The position numbers were made by a program, and so were the translations under genes. From Daucus carota subsp. sativus (Eukaryota; Streptophyta; Magnoliopsida; Apiales; Apiaceae): a stretch of 64,000 bases of DNA. The notes under the pieces were generated by a model. That model saw only the letters and a list, made by a program, of their open reading frames with translations. It had not been told where the DNA came from and ran no database searches. The DNA lies in the NCBI RefSeq assembly GCF_001625215.2, contig NC_030385.2, positions 6,131,135 to 6,195,134 on the forward strand, written 5' to 3'. Of this stretch, positions 1 through 11,275 are shown one piece after another (the stretch's first letter is position 1; the number at the start of each line of letters is the position of its first letter).

Positions 1-718
1 AGGGTGCCACGTGTCAGTCAAGTGGCTGCCACGTGTCTCTACCAGATGGAGACATGTGTCAGTCCCACATTTGGACACATGTTTTTACATCCCATGTCTT
101 TGTTATGCAACTGCAACATATATATGAGCTACTCCAACATTATATAACAAATTTGCAACATTTCATTATATCAGCTACAACATTTACCAAAAGAAATTGG
201 AAATATACATTTTAGATATTAAGCATCCCAATAAATTGTTCTTTCGTACAAATCAAAGTACCTAACAAATCTAACCAAATTAAAATAACTACCAAATCAA
301 AGTAGCTAACAAATCCACCATACATCACCAGTGATAGCAAAAAGATGAAAAACTAGCAATTTCAAATGAGTTGAGCAAAAATCCTTCCAACTTTTTAGGG
401 ACTCTTTCCATTCCTCCTCTCTTTACCTATCAATTCCAATCCGCTTCTTCCATTTATCGAGAACCTAGCATAATAATAGATAATTATGATTCACTTTTAG
501 CAAATAACTATGCAAATTTCATAATGAAGCTATTATTATTTATTAGAAGAAATGAGAACATACAAGATAGATAAATTCAAAGACAATGAATACAAAGTGA
601 TCCTGCACAAGAATTAAGGTTGTGGAATTGGTCACACATGGAAGCTAGAAATTTTTGTTAACGAGTGTGTTGAAACTCAAAAGATATGATCTTTCCAAAA
701 GAATAGGCCTCCAGATAC
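1..718. other. Intergenic, no gene recognised
   Basis: AT-rich sequence with only short chance reading frames. Bases 1-100 repeat the words CACGTGTC and ACATGT, and 100-190 repeat 'gcaacat'-like words. No conserved protein or RNA was recognised. Confidence 0.4.
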
Positions 719-781
719 CTGATTATCATTGCCTCCAGATGCAAGTTCCCGATCATCATGAGACCATTTCAGACCACACAC
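719..781 (-). pseudogene. Isolated FZR/CCS52-like WD40 exon fragment
   Basis: On the minus strand a 63-nt block bounded by an AG acceptor and a GT donor encodes VCGLKWSHDDRELASGGNDN plus Q. This matches the conserved WD40 stretch of FIZZY-RELATED/CCS52 activators of the anaphase-promoting complex. CDC20 is similar, but the 'DDRELASGGNDN' wording is nearer FZR. The downstream strand continues with a decayed LFFW-type stretch and then a stop, and no other FZR exon was found within several kilobases on either side. It is therefore probably a captured or decayed gene fragment. A very gapped real gene cannot be fully excluded. Confidence 0.55.
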
Positions 782-2389
782 CTAAGGAATGAAACGTTAC
801 ATGTTGTTGAAGAATTAACGCTTAAACTTTTTAATGTTTATTTATCAATTTCACCTGTTTACTCTTCAAGTTATAGCCTTGAAATAAGCATGTGGAACAA
901 GTTATAGGCATTTGATAGTTTGGCTGTTTCCTACTATATAAAACTTAATACAATCAGAACTAAAATTTGTTCCTCGAGGCATAATAACAGTGAAGGTATT
1001 AAGTATGACAAGCTAAGTTAAAACATACTTTCCCCTTTTCCCCTGTAAAAGCTGCTAAGACCGCAAAAATGTATACAAGATAGTTGGATCAATATCATCA
1101 GAGGGTAGAAAACCATTTTCTCAAACACCCATTTATATACTAAACTAATGATAACATATAATACATACAAAATTTTAACATTATATATATGTATATAAAT
1201 ACATACAGACACACATATCCATTTTCATAATCACAAAACAAAGATAGAGGGAGTACCTTAAGTTGAAGAAACACAGATCGAAGATTCAAATCAGTTAATA
1301 TCCAAGAAACCCAAAGCAAAGCCTTAAACAAAATTCAAATCCAATCTTTAAATCATTCCTAGAACAATGATAAAAAACAAATTAGATACGGAAAATGAAG
1401 GATTTAAACGAACCAAACTACATAAGCAAAAACACCTTTAAATCAAACGATTGAAAACCCTCGATTTGATTCAAGCACAAATCAATTTAATAAGCCCCTG
1501 TTTTGATTCAAATCTTGGCGATTTGTGAGAGTTTTGCTCCAATTCCACCAAAATCCACTAAAAAACCATCTTATTTTTATTTAAAGATGAGCAGACAGAG
1601 CCTCTAGATAATGAAGGTGCGTGTTTGACTCTGTGAGACTCTCTGGGTACCAGGTTATGTCCAAAAAAATTGCCGCTTCTATTTGGACCAAAATTTCCAA
1701 ATGTTTCGAGCCCGCCTACTTGGTCAAAAATTTTCAAGCCCGCTGAATGTTTGTGTTAATTATTAAACAATTTTTATGTTAAAAATTAAAACTAACCATT
1801 TAATAATTATTACTTTTTAACAATTTATCTATTTCAATTTGTTTAAATATTTAAAAATATAATTATATTTTATATTTTATATTTAAAATTTTTATTTAAC
1901 TTTAGTATTATTATTTTATTCATAATTAATTAATTTCAAATTTACAACTTTTGTTAAAATTAATTATTTTAAACAATGATATAGAAATTAATATTTTTTT
2001 CAAAAATTATTATTTTTATGTTTAATATATTATGTTTTAGAATAAATTATATTTTATTCGTTAATCATTTAAAATTATTTTAGATTTTCAAAAATTTAAT
2101 TTTTTTTAAAAATTTTTTAAAATGTTTTTCCGTAATGTTTGTTTTAAAGTCAAATGTTTATGTAAATTTTATTATCATATCACAAATAATTATTTTACTA
2201 ATACTCTGCGCAACACATATATTTCGCTATTGCAACATTAAGTGGACATGAATGATCACTGTTGCGATAGGTATAGATCATTGCCTCTAATGCAACATTC
2301 TTCTGCAACACTTGTGTTTAAACCATTGCGATAGGCTGTTTTGAGTTGTATTACCAAGAAGCCAATATTTATTATTTAAGGCCACTTGG
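782..2389. other. Intergenic, no gene recognised
   Basis: 1018-1600 (minus strand) is T-rich and looks like a transcribed leader, but no protein was recognised. 1750-2200 is extremely AT-rich low-complexity DNA. 2205-2335 contains repeated 'gcaaca' and 'ttgcgatag' words in both orientations, which suggests a worn transposon end. Confidence 0.35.
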
Positions 2390-2530
2390 CTGCATATTGC
2401 AGTTGACGAGGTCAAGAGGAGTAACAGCCATGTAACAGTACAGGCGGCGTAGAACTGCGGTGAGTGCATATCGACCTCGCCGAGCGGCTTGTTCAGAACC
2501 TGAACCATAGTCGGAAAAACAGCTTGCTCG
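2390..2530 (-). pseudogene. Mitochondrial phosphate carrier (PHT3/MPT-like) fragment, frameshifted
   Basis: The minus strand reads MHSPQFYAAC and then, after a frame change, MAVTPLDLVNCNMQ. In plant mitochondrial phosphate carriers these two motifs flank a short glycine-rich helix start (family knowledge: SPxFYAAC, then a GG/SCG segment, then TPLDLVKCNMQ). Here the segment between them is missing and the frame shifts, so the copy cannot encode the carrier. An N-terminal stretch with VLNKPLGEVD precedes it. No intron or later exons follow. It is best read as a decayed gene fragment left among transposon debris. Confidence 0.55.
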
Positions 2531-3107
2531 ACATTAGGACTTGAAAAAGCAGTAGCAGAAACTCTGGTTGTCGGAGAACTCCATTGGAAGAAATCAACGG
2601 CAGAGGTGAGACGAGATGTGTTTGTTTGTTTGTTGCCTGGTAAATCTAGTGTGATTTGTGTACGTATTGTATGATCTATGATGATCTATATATTCTTATA
2701 TATGACATGAATATTGAAAATAAGCGAGGAAAACTTATCTGTTTGACGAGATAGTGATTTGCAAGTGGTCTGATAATTGTTATCCGCATGTTCCTTGTGC
2801 AGTATCTTTGCATGCTTCACCATCATCTCTGTTCGTTGCCATCATCTCTGTTCGTTGTGATCTCTCGGCTTAAGTGGTCGATGTGGACTCAGAACTTATT
2901 GTATCTTCAACCCATCGAAGTATAGAAAATATGTGTTTGAATCGTCATGCTGTGATGGAGTTCCAGTACCCCACGTCGATCTAAACACATATTCTCCGTA
3001 GGTTTTGATCGGGCGAATTATCTATGTCTAATCATCGGTACACATAGCCACCACGCTATTTGACTCCAAGATGTGAGTGATTCGTTTGTCCTCCACAAAC
3101 GAAAGAG

Positions 3108-3127
3108 GCCTTCCTTTTAGCGCCAAT
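3108..3127 (-). other. Primer-binding-site-like sequence of a gypsy element
   Basis: On the minus strand TTGGCGCTAAAAGGAAGG follows the LTR end by two bases, as expected for a tRNA primer-binding site of a Tat-type Ty3/gypsy element. A diverged equivalent lies at 45649-45669 next to the related LTR there. Confidence 0.5.
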
Positions 3128-3128
3128 T

Positions 3129-3828
3129 TGTTAACGGAGGAATTTGGTAGTTAACAAAATTCGAGGTTCATGGCCGGAATCAAAATTTGTGACGATGGCT
3201 GAGCGGTGGTGATGAAATTTCAGGGGTGGCTAAGATTAGGATTTTGAGTTGCCTCTTGATGCTCCCAACTCGTGTCCCCTAATTTGCCTACGTACCTCTA
3301 TATTTATAGAGGATCAAGCCAGTACGTAGTTTTTTTCTCCTAAGAAACCTAAACGTAATAGGATTAGGCTTTCTCTTCTGCTATCTTCCTCCTGAAAGGG
3401 GCCCAGTACGATGAGGCCTAGTCTTGGGTCTTGTAGACTCTCGAGCACCCAAAACTTACCCAAAATGCAAGGTGGCTACTCTACTCCCCGACAGGGACAA
3501 ACCGCCAGACTACAGAGATAGAGCCTTTTAGGGCGTATCTTCGAGAAGATTCCACAAGCTCCCCGACAAGGACAACTCGCCAGACTGTAGAGCAAGGCCT
3601 CCTCTAATTTTCATTCTCTATCTTCCAAGGAGGGCAACTCCTCAGACTACAAGGTAGAGTCTTCGACAAATTAATAGTAGGATCTATACACACCCAAGGG
3701 CGTCCCCCAAAATCTTCTTGAAGTGGTCACTTCTGACTGACATGGCTAGCTTGGGCTTGGTCCACTCTTGAGCCCATCATAGTCTTCTTTTATGGGCCGG
3801 GTATTCATGGTGATTTTTGCATATAACA
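3129..3828 (-). repeat. LTR of a Ty3/gypsy-type element (about 700 bp)
   Basis: The element reads TGTTAACGGAGG at the low-coordinate end and ends CATATAACA, so it has TG...CA termini, and the primer-binding-like site abuts it on the low side. It shares blocks with the LTR at 45670-47408, including GAGGAATTTGG near the end, 'ttcatggccggaatcaa', a stretch around a TATA-like 'tatatttata', and 'ccccgacaaggacaac'. Orientation is therefore minus. The internal region to the left (about 2800-3107) is not recognisably coding and no partner LTR is present, so this is a truncated copy. Confidence 0.65.
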
Positions 3829-4954
3829 ATGATCACCGTCTAAGACCAACGGAGGAACACGACATGTGAAAATGAAACTAATTAGTTGAATGAAAGAGGA
3901 CTTTGAACTGATTTAATTACTAGTGATGAATATCATAAACTCTATATTTTGAAGCATTTAAGCTGTTGCAAAAAATCAGATCATGTTGTTCTGTACTTGT
4001 ACTCAGTTTAAAGTTTCAATAGAAAGATAATATCACACTAGAAGTTAAGTTCCAGGCTTTAAATGTCAAGAGATTCAGAATATATCAATCTTACTTCCTA
4101 TCCTAAAACCGAGACACCGAGACATGAATTGAAGGAGCGAGAGGGTTTTAGGGGAGATGGTCAGGTCGGACGCAGGTTTGGAGGGGTGAATATGCCTTTT
4201 TATAATAAATAAATTTGTTCTAATAAAAATTGTGCAGGTTTGGAGGGGTGAACATGTCTTTTTATGCTGAATAAATTTGCTCGGTAAAACACGTGTTATC
4301 GTATAATAGATACAGTAGATAGTAGATATTTTATATTATATTTAAGGAATATGCTAGGATGCTGTTGGAGTTTCTCTTAGCCAGACATATCTCATACTTA
4401 TGATAATCTTTGCAAAATTCGTTATAACTTTTACTAGTTTATTTAAATGAGAGAATGTTCTTTGATCAATTAAATCTTACTACTAAATTTTGTATGATTC
4501 AGAAGTTTTTTAGGATTTTAAATTAAAATGTGTATTATTCTCTACTCACTAAAACTGAAATTCTAGGTTCTGAACAAGACATTTTTCTCAAATTTGTAGT
4601 TCCAGACCAATTATTTGCTCCAAGATAAAAATTAAAGGAATCTACCTTCAGAAGGAACCTAACAAGGAATCTACCTTACCTTTCAGGCCTTTGTATTTGT
4701 ATTCATCAGTCTATATAGCTCATTTAATGTCGGCTGTATATTTCCGAGTCTTAATGAGAATAACAAAGATGAAAAAACGACTTTAAGATTACATAATTGT
4801 ATTTTGTAATTGTAATATGGATCTAAAACAGTTACTAGACTTGAGAGTTGTTGGTTCTCCGTTTATACTAGCTTGAAGTACAGATACACCTCCATTAGGA
4901 TGAAGGCGAAAAGAATTTGGCCCAAAAACAAGATAATCTGGCAAGCAGATATGC
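3829..4954. other. Intergenic, no gene recognised
   Basis: AT-rich DNA. A roughly 65-bp unit containing 'aggtttggaggggtga' is tandemly repeated at about 4170-4285. Nothing coding was recognised. Confidence 0.35.
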
Positions 4955-5479
4955 CTACATTGCGGAGGTTTCACCATTTCCAAGAGACGATCCTTCTGTA
5001 ACTTGCTGTACGAAGCAGAGATCACATGTACAAGACATACAACATTTTTCTTGCAGTTTGGAAAAGAATTGGTCACGCATAAACTTCGCAAACTCCTGCA
5101 AGCATATGCACATATTTATTTAGACAAGTCATGGTCCTTCCATCACAAATGAGCATGCATTCTATAGAAGATACAAGATAGATAGTGGAAAATTATATTT
5201 AAAAAAAAAAACCTTGCAGATCAGATACCATGAAAGATCTGTCATGACATTCTTTTTTGTAATATGAATTAATAAAAAAGAAATCTATACTACAACATGC
5301 TGACGATAGAAACTTTTAACAACAGCTAATACTTCTGCAATCAGGAAACTATAAATGGACAGTAAATTATTAAATCATGCTATGAATAAGGACGGACCTG
5401 CAGATGTCCCAAAGCATATTGAGCACGAGGCTCCGCCATAGAAGCTTCAAATTCGATATAAAAGAGGTAGTCAAAATAC
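4955..5479 (-). pseudogene. Arogenate/prephenate dehydratase 3'-end fragment (ACT domain)
   Basis: Exon 5398-5479 (minus) encodes YFDYLFYIEFEASMAEPRAQ and then YALGHLQ. It is bounded by AG and GT and is a near-exact match to the ACT-domain exon of plant arogenate dehydratases, which make phenylalanine from arogenate in plastids. A following exon, 4955-5095, starts EFAKFMR in frame as expected. It then departs from the family (the usual FLRVLG is FMRDQF) and continues to a stop after 46 residues; a one-base shift would restore a better tail. No upstream exons are adjacent, but a second fragment of the same family lies at 17095-17180 in the same orientation. Probably a broken gene or scattered fragments. 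Confidence 0.6.
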
Positions 5480-6470
5480 CTGAAAATAGAATAGAAGATC
5501 TTAACTTTTCTTGCAAGTAATTGAGAATGATTTCACAAATATGATATATCGTTATATGTTAAACAAATTATAAATTTTAACTAAAACCCTTGTACATACT
5601 ATATTTTTTCCTTTTTTTTAGACATGTTTATACATGTATATTGCGAAAACCAGCTCAAGCAGAACCCTAATAAACATAGTTAAGGTTGTGCAGTTGTGTG
5701 TAACACAGGAAGAGCCTCAGTTTGCAGGAGAACATAAGCTAACTTAAAACCTATGTTATTTGCTATTCTGCTACACACATTTATATCAGTGAAAACTTCG
5801 ATTTTCGGAATAAAGCAGACATGAGAGTGCACATAATTAAGCAGAAAAGGAATTTTTGGCAGATCAGGAACTTTGGATTAATGGTATGTGATATTTTCGT
5901 TCAATAAACGTGTGTAGCAATATACTTTATCGAATAATTTCATCACCTTCATCAATTCTGCTGGGACCCCGCAGGTGATTACCAACAAATTGCCGACTTA
6001 TTCTAGAAGAGGCACTAAAAGCAAGAAAGGGAGTTCACAAGATGGGAAAGGGCAGAAAAGTAAATGAGCAGACTAGAGTATTAGATCTGAGAAGGGGAGA
6101 ATAGAGCATCTATCGAATATTTTGTTGAGAGACTATTAGCGGGAGAGTCCAACCTCTCGAATGTTGGCCAGGCTTTTGGAGACTATTTATTTTTAATTTT
6201 ACAATTATTTTATTTAATTTATATAAAATAAATACTAAATAAATTTTTTTAAAATCTGAATATATTATCATAAATATTAGAATTCATAACCTTTCATTTG
6301 ATTATACTAACAGCCAATAAAAATGTGTGAAACTCAATGAAAAATAAAGTTTACTTCTTGAAAAGATATTAGAGGTATGAATTTGATATATTTTATGATT
6401 TTAGCGATTCAAATGAGTCCAAAAATCTTCGAGTGATCCACTTGATATTTTTTAGCGTAAAAATGACTTA
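5480..6470. other. Intergenic, no gene recognised
   Basis: AT-rich sequence upstream (minus sense) of the arogenate-dehydratase-like exon. The expected preceding exon of that family, with the catalytic and regulatory motifs, was sought and not seen. Confidence 0.35.
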
Positions 6471-6754
6471 CTCCCTCCGTCCCACCCAATTGTTTACATT
6501 GGGTTTGGGCACGGAGGTTAAAAAATATGTATAAAATAGTGGAAAAGTGAAAGAAAAATGTAGGTGAAGTGATGGGACCCATTGATTTTTAATATATAAA
6601 ATAGAGATAATGGAGTAAAAGTAGTGTGAAAAGGAAGGAAAAGTGAGAAAGTGGTGGGACTCTATTACTATTTTAGGAAAGTTTTGTAATGTAAAGAAAT
6701 GGATGGGACGTCAATAAAAGGAAACTCTAAAGGAACCTGGCGGGACGGAGGGAA
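6471..6754. mobile_element. Stowaway-type MITE (Tc1/mariner)
   Basis: The terminal inverted repeat CTCCCTCCGTCCC at the left pairs with GGGACGGAGGGAA at the right. The element is flanked by TA on both sides (6469-6470 and 6755-6756), as Tc1/mariner MITEs require. The internal part has the typical 'acattgggtttgggcacggag' type of subterminal sequence. Related copies are at 12367, 35995 and 63025. Confidence 0.9.
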
Positions 6755-6762
6755 TATTTGAT

Positions 6763-6905
6763 AACCAAACCAAACATACTCGGTATATCCCGCTTAGAGC
6801 AGGGTCTGAGGAGGGTATGATGTACGCAGCTTTGCCCCTGTCCTTAAAGGAGAGATGTTGTTTTCGTGAAGACCCCCGACTTAGTGCACAATAAATAATA
6901 TAGTG
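6763..6905 (+). mobile_element. SINE-like element, copy 1
   Basis: The block with 'gggtctgaggagggta', 'gatgtacgcagc', 'ttgcccct' and 'gtgaagaccccc' is nearly the reverse complement of 14397-14530. It resembles the Au/TS-type plant SINE family with its polymerase III-derived consensus words. No clear target duplication was found. Confidence 0.55.
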
Positions 6906-6912
6906 TGTGGTA

Positions 6913-8853
6913 TCTATACTATACTATTAAAACCGAAACATTAAAAGTTTGGTTGGTCGGTACGCGGGCTTTTATATGGACTTTTATAATTAGCGGGCTT
7001 CAAACAAAATTAGTGGGCTTCAAACAAAATTTAAACAAATCAAAACATAAAACAAATATACGATCAAAACATAAAACAAATATAAAACCTATTTGAATAT
7101 ACCAAAACTAAAGTCAAACCTTAGAAAAATACTATACTATTAAAGTGAAACATTAAAAATTTGATCGGTCGGTACGCGGACTTTTATATGGACTTTTATA
7201 ATTAGCGGGTTTCAAACAAAATTAGTGGGTTTCAAACAAAATATAAACAAATCAAAACATAAAAACAAATATAAGATCAAAATATAAAACAAATATAAGA
7301 CTTATTCGACCATACCAAAAACTAAAGTCAAACCTTAAAAAATAAATACGAATCTATATTATACTGTACTATTAAAGCCGAAACATTGAAAGTTTGGTCA
7401 GTCAGTACCTGGGCTAAAATCGGGCCTATTTATATACCAATTATTTTTTTAAACTAAAATATATTATTTTTTTTAATATTTTCTAACTAAAAAAACTCCA
7501 TTATTTAAAATAACATCGAAAACCATAATAATTACCTTTTTAACTAAAACATATTATAATTTTTATATATTCTAACTGAAAAAACGGATCTTCTACAATT
7601 AACACGGGCTAATATATTATAATTTTATTCTCACAATAATATACTTATTATTATACTATTAAAGCCGAAACATTAAAACTTTGGTCGGTCGGTACTTGGG
7701 CCAAATTATGGGTCTACTTATATAATCAATTATATTTCTAACTAAATCTATTATCTTTTTTTATATGTTCTAACTAAAAAAAACCCTCAATTTTCTAAAA
7801 TTAATATTGGACAACATAACAGCTACTCTTTTTAACTAAAACACATTATCTTTTTCAGAATCCTAACTTAAAAATCAATTTTTCAAAAATAACACGTGCA
7901 ACATTCATATAAAAAAGATATTATATATCTATATTATACTATTAAAACCAAAAATTGAAAATTTGGTCAGTCGGTACTTAGCCAAAATACGGGCCCTAGC
8001 TATCTATATACCAATTATTCTTTTTAATTAAAATATGTTATCTTTTTTAATATTTTTTAACTAAAAAAATTACATCATTTAAAATAACATCGAGAAACAT
8101 AGTAATTATCTTTTTAACCAAAACACATTATCTTTTTTATATTTTCTAACTAAAAAACGGATCTTATACAATTAACATGAGCTACATATATAAAAATATA
8201 ATATTATTATATATAATTATAATAAATAAACTATAATATTTTTCAACCAAAATACATTAACATTATTTTTAAATACACTAATTGACTCACTTTAAAAGTA
8301 ATATTACAAATCTATAATATACTATTATACTGTTCAATCCGAAACATGAAAAGTTCATTTAGTCGGTAGGTTAGTCGAGTTCAGTGTTGGTATTCGACCC
8401 ACGAACCTCCTTAATTTATAACATGTTATAATATATTTTTTATTATCTATTAAACCAAAACATTTAGGTTAGTATGATAGGTCAGTATTTGGTTTTACAC
8501 GTCTTATTAACTTAATATGTTCCATACTATATTATTAATTTATCAATAACGAAATATTAAAAGATTTATTGATTGATTTATATCTGATTTTATAGATCTC
8601 CTTAAATTATAACATGAAAAAAAAATACGTATTTTAACATTCTTAGTAAAATATATATGTTCGACCTAATTTTTAATTAACCATTTGACGAAATTAATTA
8701 TTAAGAATTTATCATCTGTTAAATAAAAAAATTATTTAATCATATTATTCTATCATAATTATATTCTCACAATAATATTAATTTAAGTTAAAATATATAC
8801 GATAAAATAGCAAATATTATAACCGCCCGTGCATTGCACGGGTTATAAGCTAG
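6913..8853 (+). mobile_element. Helitron-like non-autonomous element with six repeated 5' ends
   Basis: The right end has a GC-rich hairpin (CCCGTGCATTGCACGGG) followed by CTAG and a host T, the classic Helitron 3' terminus. A 5'-type terminus beginning TCTATA..TACTATTAAA and followed by 'ccgaaacatt' recurs at about 6913, 7129, 7353, 7650, 7929 and 8309. After most copies comes 'tttggt..gtcggta'. There is no Rep/helicase coding sequence. The layout looks like tandem or nested insertion of related Helitrons sharing one 3' end. Confidence 0.65.
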
Positions 8854-9446
8854 TAATATTAATATACCATAACCCATTGCATTCTTCAAAAATGACTTAT
8901 TTGATAATTAACCCTTAAATAATCTAGCTAGATTTTCAATTGAGAGAAGCATTAGCCTTCAGGCTTTTAGGGGTCCTTTTAAACCCCAAGGGGACCTTTT
9001 CGAAAATTAAGTATATTTTGATTTAATTATTAATTATTCGAGCCTTATTTTTAAGATACCTCTCTCCTTGTATTATCCTATATTTTATAATAAATTCTTA
9101 ACACTCTCTTTCTCTCTACTTTATATTGTGTTTTAATAAAGAAATCTTCAATAATAAAATATTAAACATTTATCAAAGATAAGACACATTGTTGGAGTTG
9201 AAATTTGTTAAATATATTCTAAATCACTAAAAAATCAATTTTTATATTATATTTAAGGTTTGAACTCGACACTGGTAAACTTGCTCTAATATGAACACAA
9301 CACAGCTGTATACACGCATTAACTAATATAAAATAACATCCCTTTTTCCAAAATAATAATCCTGTCGCCATTAACTTCTCTGCCATCACATGATTCAAAA
9401 TAAAAAATAACAGGCATGATATGATGTCTTCTCTATTATCATCTAC
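8854..9446. other. Intergenic spacer downstream of NSA2
   Basis: AT-rich; it should contain the NSA2 3' UTR at its right end. Nothing else was recognised. Confidence 0.4.
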
Positions 9447-11244
9447 TTAAACTAGGAGGACTGCATTGATGCAACCATCATTCTCAGGGTTATTGGTCAC
9501 TTGAGCATATTTCCCTGCGATTACCCCAAATATTAAAGTATTAGCTACAAATAGGCAGAGAAGTTATGTAAAACACTTTGTGTTGATCTGATGTTCTAAT
9601 CAACAACAAAGCTATGCTTACCCCATACAACTTTTCCGGCAGGTGTGACAAGACCTAGTTCGCTAACATTCACCTGATGAAATATATACAATCAGGAATC
9701 AGGAATAATGGTTGGAAAAACTAAATCAAATATTGCATGATAATGTATAGCAACCAGTTGCTTACCTCTATGATAGTTCCTCTGGTTACAACGCCAAGAG
9801 ATGTGTACATTGGGCCATTTGGATTCTTCTTCACACCAATCATCTCAAGATTGAACGTGCATTTCAGCTCAGGGTGCGTCACATGGGCTTTTGTAAATCG
9901 CAAACCAGAAGGACGGATGAAACGCTCATACTTTGGGGGCTTTCTTGTAAACCCTTGTCCCACAAATGTTACCTTAGTAATCATTCTTTTCCACTGTTTA
10001 GCTGCATAATAACATATGATCAACAATCATATAAATTGTAGAAGCAAAACATACATCTTGACAAAATAGTTCTCATGAAGCACAATGACTGAAACCACTG
10101 CCTATCTCACATTATATAAAAGCATAATAAGCAATCACCTCAGCCAAGGTGGCATGCAGAATACTTACTTTTACGTTTACCAGTCCTGATCACTTTAAAC
10201 ATCTCATCTTCAGCCACAGGCCTGACCTGAAAAGTCAAATCCCCTCCAATTACTAATTATGGAATTTAGACAAAAGGAACAAGACTTCAACAGATAAATG
10301 CATTAGCATCTTTTGACGAGCACACATAGTTGATAATGATATCGACGATCATGCAGAAATTTATATGAACTAGTAGTGCCTAACATCAATCCATGAACAG
10401 TAGGCATGCGTCAATTCATGCTGCACACTGTATAAGCGTAGGAGGAGAGATTCCACCATCCTCTAAGAACTCTGTTCCTATTGCAGAGTCAAGTTTTTAT
10501 ACACTACCTTAGTTGTAAACATTTTTTATTCTTGTGTCTTCGGTTTTTATTAAGTGCTATATGAACTTTAGATGAAATTATGAACCAGAAAAGCACAAGA
10601 AAAGTATGGAAGAGGTAGATATTTTGTCCAGAGTTTTGAATGCTTGCATAAAGTCGCAAAATTATTTACAAGTCACACTCAAATAAAAAAGAAATAGAAT
10701 GTATCCAAAGACCAAAGTCAGAATTGACAAAACATTTCTTGTGCTGCAAAAACTTACATATATGATGCAAGGGACAGATGCAAAGAATAATAATTAAGAA
10801 AATAAACAGGAACCTACCTTTGGCAAAGGAACATCCCATTTACCAGCTTTCTCTTTCCTCTTTTGTTTTATCGTATTGCTAAGAATCTACATAGAAAAAA
10901 AAAACAGATATATATAATTAAACCATTCTAAAACAGAGATACATAGAGACTTCCTCAAAGTTATTCATCAGTAAATGAAAGCCCGAAAATATCACCTTCG
11001 CTCGCGTCGTATTTTCACGATCAAGAAGATAAGAAGGGATAGCCCCATCATGAACTTCATCATCAACCTTACGTCTGCTGGAGCTTTCTTCATGCATAGC
11101 CAACCTATAAACATTACAAATAAGTGCACATATACTTGAGCAAGATACAGACATAAAGCTCGAAGAGATAATCTTATAATTACAAAGAATACCAATTTTG
11201 GATTAGTAATTACTACTTTTACAATTGCGTAAACATAACACCTC

Positions 11245-11275
<31 letters not shown>

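Noticed and set aside
9737..10009. 90-codon plus-strand frame
   Set aside because: Exact antisense of the NSA2 exon 9766-10001.
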